From Nelumbo lutea (lineage: Eukaryota > Streptophyta > Magnoliopsida > Proteales > Nelumbonaceae): a stretch of DNA of 64,000 nucleotides. This document shows, piece by piece, positions 41,830 through 53,157 of this stretch. Below the pieces are notes generated by a model that did no database searches, was not told the DNA's origin, and was given only the letters and a program-made list of their open reading frames with translations. The first letter of the stretch is position 1. Each line of letters starts with the position of its first letter. The DNA lies in assembly GCA_022828595.1 (NCBI GenBank), contig JAKGHH010000006.1:13016499-13080498 (forward strand), in the 5' to 3' direction. The translations under genes and the position numbers were made by a program.

Positions 41830-42790
41830 GGATGAGGTATCCGCATGTGAAGTTTTTCCTCACGTGAAATCTCTTCTCCGGCTTTCGTCCATACCTATAC
41901 CACCTCGGCAATCTTCTGGAAGGAACTATTTCTCTTCTTCTCTCTCGTCCTCCTCCCTCTGTTTCATTAGTTACCGCCATTGCAACTCCGGGCAGTGGCG
42001 GTTTCTCCGCCCGCCCGCTCTCTCTCTCTCTCTCGTTTTACTTCCCCTTTTTCGTTCTCTACTCCTTCGTATTCTCACGTCCCCTCCCTGTCATCGCCGC
42101 CAGTGGTCGACTGGATTGATTTCCCCATCTCTTCCAAATTCCAATGAACTGAAGAGTCAACCGAACACCGTTCATCGTCCCTAACATCGACACTCGACAT
42201 AGTGACGGAAACAACAAGAAATAAAATGACCCATCCCTTCTGAATATTGTTCATTGATTTCCCCAACAAGAACAGAGGATCTAGCAGCAACGCCGACCTA
42301 TTTCTCCTTCCTGCTTTTGGTGATTTCTCACCATTTTTGGATTTCCTCATTATTCTGCATCATTCGTACTGGTGTGTTTCACATTGTTGGATTTCCCCGA
42401 CTGCTCATCGATTCTTCGTTCTCCATGTTCTTCACCGGCTGAGCAAAGTCACAAAATATCCATCATCCGAGCTGTCCCTCTTCTCAGCTTGGGAAAAACT
42501 TGCATCCAAGGAATCGTTTCTTCTCACCATTCTCCCGGTTACAGTTCATGGAGATCATTTCTATTCCAGCTAGCAATATCCGACTATAGCAGACTGAACC
42601 TCCTCTGCTCCAATAACCGTGTTCAGGTCAACATTCAACCCAGGTAGGCCCTATTTCTCACTATGTTTTCTCATTTTTTTATCCTTTTTTTCTTTCTTTC
42701 TTTGTGTTTTGCTATGGGATGACGGGGATCTGTAGAAGTTACCAAAGACGGTGATGAAACTCTAAAGTGCTGTTCTCTGTAAATTCCCTA
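41830..42790 (+). other. GC-richer block with long overlapping ORFs, unassigned
   Basis: Several overlapping ORFs of 62-108 codons occur on both strands (for example 41864-42184 and 42247-42573), Ser- and Leu-rich, with a CT run at 42018-42034. None has a motif I know. It could be leader or flank of the downstream transporter gene carried along, or 5'-UTR-like DNA. A donor-like caacccag|gtaggc lies at 42643. No coding gene is claimed. Confidence 0.35.
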
Positions 42791-43306
42791 GCCAATGACG
42801 AATGTGAAAGGGAGAAGGATTGAAACACGCCCTTGTTTATCTGTTATTGTCGTTCTTTTTCATCTTTACTTAGATCTCCCTTCAAGCTTCAAATGCTTCA
42901 GGTTCCTGTTATTCGCCGTTAATTATTTACTCCTTGTTTTGGGTCAATCGACATCCTGGAGTGTTTTCATTAGGGAATGGTGTGATTAAACATTGTGTTT
43001 TTCCTATTGTGTTTGCCTTATCAACTGTTGATCCGAATATAATACTTTTTAGGGTAAATTACAATAACCTCCCAATACTTTCTTTTGCGACAAATGTTAT
43101 TTGACGGAAATACCCTTCACAAATCGAGTTAACATTTTCAATTTGGCGGAAATAGACACCCACCCATTATCAGACGGCTTTGCCTCATGTGGGTCCATCT
43201 TTTTCATCTCTATCTCCAATTCTGTGACCATGAAGTTTTGAGTTCAAAAGTGGGAATCTTTGAATGAATGCAGTGCACAACTCCAACTCGGACATGGATT
43301 ATCTGA

Positions 43307-44737
43307 GTGATTGGACACCATGAACGAGCACCTACATATGACGTGGGACCTAGTAATGTGGCCACCTTAGACGGACACCTACATATAAACGAACACCCAC
43401 GACTCGAGAAGCATGTTCCCTCTCTAGACGACACCATCGAACGGTGTATAGGAAGTTTCGGGTGGTCTCAGCTCCTGCAAGCCATCCTGGTCTCCTTCAC
43501 ATGGGTCTTCGATGCCTAGCAGACCTTCATTAACGTCTTCACCGACGCCGAGCCCACCTGGCATTGCTCTCGCCAAGACGACCCCTCCTGCAACTCTGCC
43601 GCCAACCTTTGCTCACTTCGCAAGGATGCATGGGCCTGGGATAAGCCGTCACGGACATCCGTCCTGTCGGAATGGAACCTCGCCTGCACCGGCCCCATCA
43701 TCGCTGGGTTACCGGCGTTGTCATTCTTCGTGGGCTGCCTCGCTGGTGGACTCGTTTCTCGGTCGCAAGAACATGCTCGTCCTCTCATGTATGAAGATGT
43801 CCGTAACTTCTACTTTAATGGCCTCTTCTCCCAACATTTGGGTCTACGCCTTCTTGAGATTCGTTAACGGGTTCGGTCGCGCTACGAGCGGAACTTGTGC
43901 GTTCGTCCCCTCGACGGAAATCGTCGGAAAACGATGGCGAGGCAAGGTGGGTATCATCGGATTCTTCTTATTCACATTCGTTTTCTTGTCTTTACCGGCC
44001 ATGGCTTACATCAACCGAGAGTCTTCATGGGGACCCTCTATCTGTGGACGTCCGTGGCAGCCATCTTTTACTGTATAATCATCCACTTTGCAGTGCGCGA
44101 ATCACCGAGATGGCTCCTGGTGAAAGGACGCAAAGACGAAGCAGTCGAGACGTTAAGAACCATAACCACGAGGAATCAAAGTAGCTTCAGGTTAAGCGTG
44201 AGCTTCTCCGGCACATCCATCATACCGGAGACGTTTGATGGCAGTCTCTACTCTGCTATCAAGGCATTGGTCGAGAAAAAGTGGGCCTTTCAACGGTTAA
44301 TGGCAGTAATGACCGTCAGTTCCGGCATCGGAATGGTGTAATACAGGATGCCTTTGGGGGTCGGAAACCTGGCCTTTAGTTAGTTGATCGTCACCTTCAA
44401 TGCCTTATCAGAGCTGCCATCGTCATTGCTGACGTTCTTTCTTATCGGAAAAGTGAACAGGAGAAGTTCGCTGCTGGTGTTCACAGCTATAAGCGGGATT
44501 TACAGTATAATGTGCGTGGTGGTGGGTGAGTCACGACAGAAATTGCAGGTAGCGGTGGAGCTGGTAAGCTTCTTTAGCGCGTGCATGATGTTCAGCGTGT
44601 TGCTGATATACACACTGGAGTTGTTCCTGACGTGTATGAGGAACTCGGCATTGTCGATGGTTAGTCAGGCGCTGGTGTTCGGCAGGGTGTTCAGTCCGGT
44701 GTTGGTAGCCGCCGGGAGGAAAAATGGGTTCTTATGA
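43307..44737 (+). pseudogene. Organic cation/carnitine transporter (OCT) pseudogene
   Basis: An intronless MFS transporter relic. Family function: proton- or cation-coupled uptake of carnitine, polyamines or organic cations across membranes, 12 helices. The N-terminal part has IERCIGSFGWSQLLQAIL and VFTDAEPTWHC, then SEWNLACTGPIIAGLPALSF. The central part has SFLGRKNMLVLSC, SPNIWVYAFLRFVNGFGRAT and WRGKVGI. The C-terminal part has FAVRESPRWLLVKGR and VTFNALSELPSSLLTFFLIG. Lesions: TAG 43517-43519, a frameshift with local deletion near 43745, a return shift near 44025, TAA 44339-44341 and TAG 44381-44383. Length and order otherwise match plant OCT proteins. It lies within the candidate Helitron 41313-45571. 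The family call is firm. Confidence 0.88.
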
Positions 44738-45542
44738 CACGATGGATGATTGCAAGGGAAAAATAAGGTGAGAAAACGTATAAAAGACGAAAAGAGGTTA
44801 AGGTTGTCCTACAACGGTAGTATAGGGATAAAAAATATTGTAACGGCAGATTTCTCATCAATCTGGATGGAAGGCTAACGGAGGGGATTTTTGTCTCACG
44901 GTCATACTACAGGTATAATAGAATAAGGGGTCTTTGTCACAGACCCCATAGTACAAGGGGGTCTGTGATTGGCCGAGAGGATTTGATTAGGGGAGACAAA
45001 TGGCGGAAAGAGAAAAGTAATAAAAAAACATACAAATAAAAAAGGAGAGAAAAATAAGAAGTAGAAAATGTAAAAATTAAAAAAAAAAAAGAAAGTAAAA
45101 AAATAAAATATTAATAATAATAATATGTAAAAATTAAAGATGAAATGAAATGGGGTTCATAATAAAATAACACAAATAATTGTTTAAATAAATTAAAAAA
45201 ACAAAAATATAAAATATAAAATAAAATAAGTAAATATATACAAAATAAATAAAAATCTTTCATTTTGAAATATTTTGGGAACAGTCTGGCTTTAGTCAGG
45301 GCAAAGCCCATTCCAACAGATCTTACAGCCTTACGTTGAAAATATCTCTATACTTAATTGATTTATTAAATAAAAGATATTCCCAATACAATATTACAAG
45401 GGCTGCTCGAACATGCGAACACTAACTTACCCTACAGAAGTTGAATTCGGTTGGGGACAAAGAAATCAGTGTTTATTATCCTAAATCAGTTTTGTGAGAT
45501 TTAGATCCAAATCAGTTCTCATACTATCATAATATATACAAG
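44738..45542. other. Downstream of transporter relic, AT-rich tail
   Basis: Contains a short palindromic patch (ggggtctttgtcacagaccc, about 44928-44947) followed by ggggtctgtga, then A-rich low-complexity DNA. It leads into the Helitron 3' hairpin. Confidence 0.5.
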
Positions 45543-45571
45543 CCCGTGCTCAGCACGGGTAACTCCGCTAG
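45543..45571 (+). repeat. Helitron 3' terminal hairpin and CTAG
   Basis: A perfect 7-bp stem (cccgtgc/gcacggg) with a tca loop, an 8-nt spacer and ctag followed by T. This is the canonical layout of the Helitron transposition-termination signal. Confidence 0.8.
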
Positions 45572-46950
45572 TAATATATTATCTTAGAGGCATGTCTTGA
45601 AATTCCAATTTCTTGAGGTGCTGAAAGGCTCGTTGTTTAATCCACTGTCGATCATCAGTTTCGAAACGAGGTACCAGGTCTATTGTCTATTGTCTCTTCC
45701 TGGGGAAGGGATTTTATGAGTAGGGCTGGCAATTTATATGAAGTATGAAGTACATCAAGAGAGTAGTAGCTTTAACTCTTCCTGATTACGAACCAGTTTG
45801 TTTATTGTGAATGGGGATCCATTCTTGGCTTCTTGAGCAAGTTAGTCATATTTCTGCCAAAAATATGGCACTTGTCAATCTATCCTCTTTTGTATTAAGG
45901 TTTCCAACTAGATGCGTGATCCTTCAGAAATTGCATTCAACTCATCACCATTTAATGGAATAGGTAATTTGATGTAGTTGCACCCTATTTGTCCAACTTC
46001 GATTTGAAAGTCCTTTGATGGTGATTTTTTTAGGAATGTGTGCCAGTTTAGACATGGGGCTCAAATTCCTTCGGTCCAAGTGGAGGCCGGTAATGTTTTA
46101 CCACAACCAAACTTAATAAAAATCAAGATAAGTTGAGAGATCAAGAGTAATGCTATAAGAGAGTAATACATACTCAATTGTTCAAGTGATCTCAACAATT
46201 CAGTTCAAAAGCCAGAAAAGAAGGAGAGAGAATATTCGAATGGTGGGTGTGATACCTTGTGTCAGTCACCACCCTAAAATATATATTTATATTAAGTTTG
46301 TAAAATGATAGATCTGCCCTTTGAAGATGATACATTGTGTCAGCACCCTGAAAGATATATTTATATTAAGTTTGTATTAAGTGGTTATAAATCAAATGGC
46401 TTCCAAATTCATGAATATCGCATGCTTGCATTGGAGGTACTTTGAAGATGTTACCTTTAATGAATTCATTTAAGATTTGGGATGATTTGGGATGGTTCAG
46501 TTGTATTGTTGCCTATGATCTGTTGACATGGACTTATTCAGGCCTGTAAGCTGGGAAAGAATTCATGGGTGGGATTAATCATTTTAGAGGGTGGAATTAA
46601 TTTACACATTTTTATTAGAGAGTTTTCAGAACTGATAAAGCTGGTTGTAGGGTTAGTTTGGTCTCTTTGCTTTTATTTCTCTATTAATTCTAGCCTTAGA
46701 TATTGGGCCCTTTGTCTTATGGGTAATGCTGTAATTACAATATTAGTATAATAACAGAAATTGGAGTGGTAGTTAGAGATTAATAGTGATAAAACAAAGA
46801 GAAATTCATCTTTTGTGTTAGATTATGACAAAAAATAGAGCAATGCTCAAATTTTGATTGAAATTCCATTGAATGTCTACTATGACTTGAAGCTCAAGTT
46901 ATAAAATACCCAAGATTCAACACCTACGGAGAATGATGCATAAGGTTCGA
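45572..46950. other. Intergenic, local duplication, no gene
   Basis: Contains a duplicated phrase (ccttgtgtcagtcaccaccct at about 46255 and cattgtgtcagcaccctgaa at about 46333, each followed by atatatttatattaagtttg). Short ORFs are unsupported. Confidence 0.5.
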
Positions 46951-46952
46951 AC

Positions 46953-47183
46953 ATGGATCCTAAGGACATTGTCACACCAAAAGACAGAAAGTGGAAGAAA
47001 GGGATAACAAATAAGCTCATAGGTGAATCTTGTCAGGCATTCACAAACTACATTAAGCAAAATTCTATCGTTGCAATGGGTGCATCCAATGAGAATGATT
47101 TCTCCATCAGCAAATGTCAAGAAGTCGTTAGGAGTATGTAGGGCTTAAACAAGAAAATGTATATGAGGGCAATCAAAGGGATG
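46953..47183 (+). pseudogene. PIF/Harbinger-associated ORF1-like fragment (copy A, left part)
   Basis: A 62-codon open piece, MDPKDIVTPKDRKWKKG ... FSISKCQEVVRSM, stops at TAG 47139 and continues as GLKQENVYMRAIKGM up to the solo LTR. Basic composition and the tail resemble the Myb/SANT-like ORF1 partner of plant PIF/Harbinger elements, but the match is weak by eye. Its last about 90 bp are repeated at 53150-53240. The continuation after the LTR is at 48066. Confidence 0.5.
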
Positions 47184-48065
47184 TGATGGAGTGCAATCCG
47201 GCCGGTCTTAGCTGTCAACGAATTCGCCTCTGAGCTGGAGCGTCGGGGAACCTGAAACGGGAAAGATGAGAGAACTCCAGGGGGAACCCGGTGTGATAAC
47301 TCCGAAGCTCAAGTCAACAATCTCTCAAAGGCAAAGTGTAGACCAGATAGCGCAAAGTTCACATATCTTGTTTGTTGGGGGCAGGGGGCCTTTTATAATC
47401 ACCTCGCGCACTCGCTTCGAGGCCCTTGTCAGGTCGGGTATTATTACCCTTGCGTCTGTCAATTTGGGTGCCGTCCTTTCTGCAGGGACAGAACCGTCAC
47501 TGCCTAACCGTCTCTCTAACTGGAGATGGCGGTGTCAGGAGGCGGTGGCAGGTGGCTGTTTAGAGTGCGGCCGTCAAGCGTCAGATCCCAAGTCAGTCGG
47601 GTGCGGCGCCCTCGGGTACGGACTTCCTCGGTGTCAGGCGTAGTACGGTTTGTTTGGTTTTGGTGCCCTGAAGGTGATGTGGTGGAGTGGTGAGCGAGAC
47701 GAAGTCTTGAGTTCGGAGGTGTATAGGGAAGGTCAGTTCGGCGAGGGGTTTCCCGAGCTGTTACAAGGCAGGCCAGTTTGGCGAGGTGTATCCCGAACTG
47801 ACAAGGCAGGCCAGTTCGGCAAGGTGTATCCCGAACTGTTACAAGGCAGGCCAGTTCGATGAAGTATGTCCCGAACTGTTACAAGGCATGCCAGTTCGGA
47901 TTACTTTTTGGTTTGGGGCCAAGGGTAAGTTCGGGCCCCTAGTAGGGAGTTCGGACCGCCAGTCTCTCCCCTTGGTGCTCGAGCCGTAGGCTTGCTTTTG
48001 TGCCAAGCTGTTGCCTTTGCCACGTGTCGCATAACTGTGAGGTCGGGCCAAATCTTCCTTCATCA
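47184..48065 (-). repeat. Solo LTR of a Ty3-gypsy element
   Basis: 882 bp starting tgatggagtgcaatccgg and ending cttccttcatca, with a 5-bp duplication ggatg at 47179-47183 and 48066-48070. It is the reverse complement of the LTR at 48347-49139, so it lies on the minus strand. No internal region adjoins it, so it is a solo LTR left by LTR-LTR recombination. It contains a four-fold ~42-bp minisatellite (47730-47898). Confidence 0.85.
47730..47898. repeat. ~42-bp minisatellite in the solo LTR
   Basis: Four imperfect units of the type ccagttcggcgaggtgtatc + ccgaactgttacaaggcagg. Each unit carries inverted agttcgg/ccgaact words. The corresponding place in the LTR at 48347 has a single unit. Confidence 0.82.
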
Positions 48066-48346
48066 GGATGCGAGACCAAAATTGGAGGGAGTTACCACCT
48101 CAAGGTAATTTCTTGCTAATTTCACATTTCCAACATAGTTTAATACTAAAATTTATGCTTTGGGGTTTCCAAATCAAATTGGCTTTCTTGTGCCATTTTG
48201 AGGAGAACGATACCATTTGTCTGACATTAGAAGGCAAAGACGTCCAAGGGGTGTGAAGGAGGAGTTCAACTATAGGCATTCAAGCTTGCACAACTGCATA
48301 GAGCGTTGTTTTGGTGTGTTAAAAGCAAGATTGCACATTTTGAAGC
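48066..48346 (+). pseudogene. PIF/Harbinger transposase fragment (copy A, right part)
   Basis: Continues copy A after the solo LTR. It encodes in broken frames HLSDIRRQRRPRGVKEEF + NYRHSSLHNCIERCFGVLK, the C-terminal part of a DDE_4-type Harbinger nuclease that includes the last catalytic acidic residue (E in IERCFG). A 35-bp stretch present in copy B (after gctttgg) is missing here. It is cut at ttttgaagc by the gypsy 5' LTR. Confidence 0.82.
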
Positions 48347-49139
48347 TGATGAAGGAAGATTTGGCCCGACTCGTTATTACGCAATACGTGGTAAAGGCAA
48401 CAGCTCGACACAATAGCGCGCCCAAGGCGCGAGCACCAAAGGGAGGAACCAGCGGTCCGAGCTCCCTACCAACAGTCCGAACTCCCTACTAAGAGCCCAA
48501 ACTCCCTACAAGGAGCTCGAACTCTCCCTTAGGCCCTGAGCCTCACACAAGGCAACAACCCAAACCGGCCCGCCCCACGATAGTTCGGGACACTCCTCTA
48601 TCCGAACTCAAGACTTCACCTCGCCCACCACTCCAGCACTTCGCCTCTAGAACGCCAAACTGAACAACCGTACCTCGCCTGACACCGAGGAAATCCGTAC
48701 CTAGGGGCAACGCACCTGACTGACCTGGGATCTGACACTTGACAGCCGCACTCAAACGGCCACCTGCCATCGCCACCTGCTACCACCATCTCCAGTTGTA
48801 GAGACGGCTCGGACAAAGAGCAGTGGCGGTTCTATCCCAGCAGAGGTGATGACACCCAAACTAGCAGGAGCGTAGAGATAATCATACCCGATCTGATAGA
48901 AGCCTCGGAGTGAGTGCGCGAAGTGGTTATAAAAGGCTCCTTACCCCCCAAGAAAAGGTATGTGAACTTTGCGCCATCTGGTTCTATCTTGCCTTTGAGA
49001 GAATACAAACTTGAGCTTCGGAGCAATCTCATCGGGTTCCCCCCCGGAGTTCCCTCATCTTCTCCGTTTCAGGTTCCCTGTAGCTCCGTTCAGAGGCAAG
49101 GCCGTTGATAGATAGGATCGGCCGGATTGCGTACCATCA
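48347..49139 (+). repeat. 5' LTR of the gypsy element
   Basis: Starts tgatgaaggaagatttgg and ends gcgtaccatca. It is followed by attgatgctgtctgtgggaa, the typical primer-site region of plant Ty3-gypsy elements. Contains four ~22-bp repeats of the type gtccgaactccctacta (48458-48530). Confidence 0.88.
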
Positions 49140-49223
49140 ATTGATGCTGTCTGTGGGAATGCTTCTAAAAGCCTCCCTCTAAAACTCTCATAACCTCCTC
49201 TTCTTCCAAAAACTCCAACACTC

Positions 49224-50930
49224 ATGGCTTCTTCCAGCAATGCCGGACGTGGCACAGAGGCGAACACCACCGAGGAACAACTCCAAGTCCCCGTGGTGTG
49301 CATCGGACAGTTCACCATCCCCCTTCCGGTGGACGGGATCCCCAGCTTGAATGCGCCACAAACAGTGGTGCCCGTAAACCTTCCTGCCATGAACGTCCCT
49401 CTTTCGCTCCCTATCAAAACAACTTTTGCTGAACCAGCTGCTGTTCCCCTGGCGACTCGCCAGAACCAATTTGACGACCTGATGCAATGCATGCGGGCAA
49501 TGCAAGCCCAAATGCAACAATTCCAGCAGCACCAAGTACTACACCACCTCTCTCAACACCACTATCAGCAGTAGTTCCCCCAACTACCCCTGAACCAGTC
49601 ACTGCTTCCACCTCGGCACCCTGCTCCGAAGTCGGTTAAGGCCTCCCATCAGGGTGGACGCCCTCACCGAGGAGAAAAGCCTCCCAACTCCAGAACCCCC
49701 CTAACAGTCAGGCCTCATCCCCAGGCCAAAGGGAAAGGAAAATCACCCCCGCCTCGCAGCTCGTAGGCAGGTCGGGAACCTCGCCCGTAAAGTCAGCACC
49801 TTGGTGCTCCAAGCCTGAGTTCCCGTTCACAGAGAATCGATTCAGCACCCTAGCAGCAGACTATCAACATTCCGGGCCAATCAAGCTCAGCAACACAGAG
49901 GCCAACAACGCCAGTACCAGGCCCACTCGACAATGAAGGCACTAGCGAAGTCGCCGAACTGCCACCCGTGTCCTGCCCGAGCTCAGAGGTAAGGAAGAGA
50001 CGAGCTCGGGCGAGGTAAAAGCTGCCCCAATTCTCTTAGTTCCTCCCCCCTCGCATCAGAACTCCTAGTAGTCCTCATGCCCAAAGACTTCAAGCTCCCA
50101 CCTTTGGACAAGTATGATGGGTCCTTTGACCCCAACAACCACGTCAACGCTTTCCAATCCCAAATGCACATCGCTAGGGCCAGTGAATCATGCATGTGCG
50201 TGGCCTTCACCACCACCTTCAGGGGGTAGGCCGCACTTGGTACAAGAACTTGGCCCCTGGGTCGATAAAATGCTGGACCCAGTTCGTGTAGGTTTTTACC
50301 GCACACTTTGTCACCAGCAAGCGGTGCCCCAGAACTGAGGAAAGCATCTTTGGAGTAGTTCAGAGATAAGGATAATCCATCCGGGGCTACATCAAGCAGT
50401 TCAATGAAGCGTGCTTGCAGATACCGCGATTAGACCCCGCGGTACAGCTTGCGGCGGCCAAGAGAGGAGTAACGCACAAGGAGTTCAATTGGCACATGGT
50501 AGCTAGCCAACCCGTGGCCGTGGCCGAATTCCTCAAGCTTGCAGACAAGTTCATGAGAATAGAGGAAGATATCAACCAAAAGACCGAAGGCAGGGTCGAG
50601 AAAAGGAAAAGAGAAGGTGAGCCCTCCAACCCAGGTGACAGAAGAAACCTAGCCCGGGAGGCGAAGCCAAGCCAATAGTCCCGAGCTCCCTTAGCAGTTC
50701 GGACGGATTACATGCCATTAAACACGAGGCGGACCGAGATCTTGATGACGATCAAAGACGCCCCATACGTGAGGTGGCCACCTCGCCTAAAAGGAAATCC
50801 AAACGAGAGAAATAAAAATCTGTATTGTAGTTTTCATAGAGATCACGGTCATAGTACCAAACAGTGTAATAATCTCCGGGATGACATAGAGGGACTCATC
50901 CGTCGCGGATACTTGAGAAATTTTGTATAG
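49224..50930 (+). pseudogene. Gypsy gag region, broken
   Basis: Begins MASSSNAGRGTEANTTEEQL at ATG 49224, 85 bp after the LTR. The N-terminal part is Gln- and Pro-rich (AMQAQMQQFQQHQ) and stops at about 49574. Later pieces include PPLDKYDGSFDPNNHVNAFQ-like text around 50100 and WHMVASQPVAVAEFLKLADK at about 50490. A degenerate zinc-knuckle-like CSFHRDHGHSTKQCNNLRDD lies at about 50840. It forms the structural Gag of a virus-like particle. Frame breaks near 49574, 50020, 50230 and 50680 disable it. Confidence 0.82.
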
Positions 50931-50999
50931 CATAACAATAAGGCAGGTTGGCAAGGGGAGCACGGAAAGGATGCCCCCGAATCCAATAGTAGACCAGCC

Positions 51000-53157
51000 G
51001 AAGCGTTGCAACGACAGCCTTTGGAAGAGAGGCCAGTTCGGGGAACCATCCATGTGATAGTGGGAGGTTCGGTGGTAGCAGGGTGTACTTCAGCAACAGC
51101 CCGGAAGTCAGTTCGCGAGGCAGCCCGAGAAGGACAAAACCCTCCAAAGAGGCCGAAAACAGAAGAACCGATCTTCTTCACGGGAGATAATGCGCGAGGT
51201 GTCCACTACCCCCACGATGACATGCTTGTCATAAAACTAAGGATCAGCGACTTCGAAATCAGGCGCGTACTTGTGGATTCAGGTAGTTCGGCGAACATCC
51301 TCTTCAAGTCGGCGTTTGACGAGCTACAGTTGTAGAGAAGCAAACTGAAGCCCTTAAACACTCCTCTGGTGGGCTTTAGCGGAGAGGAAGTCAGGCCACT
51401 CGGGAAGATAATAGTACCTGTGGGAGTCGGCACATGGCCTTGTGCGGTCAAACTCAACCACGATTTCCTGGTGGTCGCGACCCCCTCCCCATACAATGCC
51501 ATAATAGGGTGGCCAATTACGCATATTCTACGGGCAGTGGTCTCCACTTACTATCTGACAACGAAGTTCCCCACAGACTTCGGTGTGGGGGTAGCACGGG
51601 GCGACCAGCTTGAGTCCCGCAAGTGTTATGTTGCCACCCTGAAGGGAAAAACCAAGGCAGCTTACGACCTCGAGCTGGAGCAGCCTACAGAGCAAGGTGA
51701 GGAATGAGCTTCGCCCACAGAGGAAACGATCGCGATCCCGACCTCGGCTATGAATCCGGCTCGAACGCTATAGATCGGTGCTTCTGTCAAGGAGCCTCTA
51801 TGAACCGAACTGGTGAGTTTCTTACTTCAAAATTTAGATATTTTTGCATGGTCCGCGACCGATATGCCCGGTATTGACCCTGACCTTATAACTTAAAACT
51901 TAATACTGACCCTATAGTCAGACCCATTAGACAGAAGAAATGCAACTTAGCCTCAAAACGCTGGAGGGCGGTCGACGAGGAGGTCGAAAAGCTCATCGTA
52001 GCAAATTTCATAAGGGAAGTTTATTACCCGAGCTGGGTATTCAACCCAGTACTAGTGAAAAAGCCAAACGGAAAGTGGCGCATGTGCATTGACTACACCA
52101 ACCTGAACCGAGCTTGCCCAAAAGACTGCTTCTCCCTCCCCAGAATTGACCGCCTAGTGGATGCGACCTCGAGACATGAGCTGCTAAGCTTCTTGGACGC
52201 CTACTCAGGCTACAACCAAATCAGGATGGATCAGTCCGATGAGGAAAAAACCAGCTTCATAACTGAGTTCAACCTGTACTGCTACAAGGTCATGCCCTTC
52301 GGACTGAAGAATGCTGGGGCGACCTTCCAAAGACTTGTAAATAAGCTGTTTCGACCCTTAATTGGCATGAAAATAGAATGTTATGTAGACGACATGGTCG
52401 TCAAGACGTAGTTCTCATAGGAATTAATACAAGAGTTAGATTCTGTCTTCCAAATTCTACGTCGATTTAGAATGAAACTGAATCCCAACAAATGTGTCTT
52501 CGGTGTCACATCGGGTAAGTTCCTAGGGTACATTATCAAATGACGCGGTATTGAGGCCAACCCGGATAAGATAAAGGCCATCCTAGATATGAGACCACTC
52601 TGAAAAGTAAAAGAAGTTTAGAGGCTAAACGGCCACATAGTAGCTTTGAGCCGCTTCATGTCCAAATCGGCAAGCCGCTGTCTGCCTTTTTTAAGGCAAT
52701 CAAAGACAAAGGGTTCGAATAGACCCGAGATTGCCAACTCACGTTCGAAGAGGTAAAGACCTACCTCGCTACTGTGCCAACCTTAGCTAGGCCCGAGGAG
52801 GGCGAGGTCTTAGAACTGTACCTCTCGGCAAGCGACGAGGTGGTTAGTTTGATACTAATAAAAGAAGTAGATCGGGTCCAGCGGCCCGTCTATTATGTTA
52901 GTAAAATTCTACAGGGAGCAGAGACGAGATACCCGCGGATAAAAACGCTAGCATACGCACTAGTAATTGCAGTTTGGAAACTCTGTCCATATTTCCAGAC
53001 TCACACCGTAATTGTTTTGACTGACAAACCTCTGAGACAAGTCTTACTCAAGCCCGAGATTTTCGGTCGGTTGACGAAATGGGCCATCGAGCTTAGTGAG
53101 TACGACCTTCAGTATAAGCCACGAATTACTATTAAGACCCACGCCTTAGCAGATTTC
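51000..53157 (+). pseudogene. Gypsy protease-RT-RNase H, ends abruptly
   Basis: Protease motif VLVDSGSSANILFK at about 51270. RT: GKWRMCIDYTNLNRACPKD at about 52070, LLSFLDAYSGYNQIRMDQ at about 52185, FGLKNAGATFQRLVNKLF at about 52300 and the catalytic YVDD at about 52382. The RT-linked RNase H includes QRPVYYVSKILQGAETRYPR and TVIVLTDKPLRQVL at about 53010, ending ITIKTHALADF. The last shared codons then run into SINKCQKILTSM, which belongs to the Harbinger repeat. TAG stops near 51335, 52410 and 52580 mark decay. Confidence 0.9.

Larger units (their letters stand above)
41313..45571 (+). mobile_element. Candidate Helitron carrying a transporter pseudogene
   Basis: The right end is a strong Helitron terminus: hairpin cccgtgctcagcacggg (45543-45559), spacer taactccg, ctag at 45568-45571, then T. 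The proposed left end is tctattatatataccaagct at 41313; it starts TC and is TA-rich, but the base before it is T rather than A. No Rep/helicase. The interval holds a TAGGGGTGT-type repeat, an unassigned GC-richer block (41830-42650), the OCT-like pseudogene and an AT-rich tail. The right end is well supported; the left end and the capture are inferred. Confidence 0.55.
48347..53157 (+). mobile_element. Ty3-gypsy element, 3'-truncated (Tat/Athila-like RT)
   Basis: The 5' LTR, primer-site region, gag, protease, RT and the RT-linked RNase H are present. Integrase and the 3' LTR are missing. The sequence switches at about 53150-53160 into PIF/Harbinger copy B at a shared gatttctccatc-like word. 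RT words GLKNAGATFQRLVNKLF and YVDDMVVKT place it near the Tat/Athila branch. Stops occur in gag and pol. A related LTR begins at 62925. Confidence 0.88.

Noticed and set aside
41864..42573. Possible secreted or plastid protein in overlapping ORFs
   Set aside because: Several frames and both strands are open to similar lengths, Ser/Leu bias, no family motif; kept only as an unassigned block.
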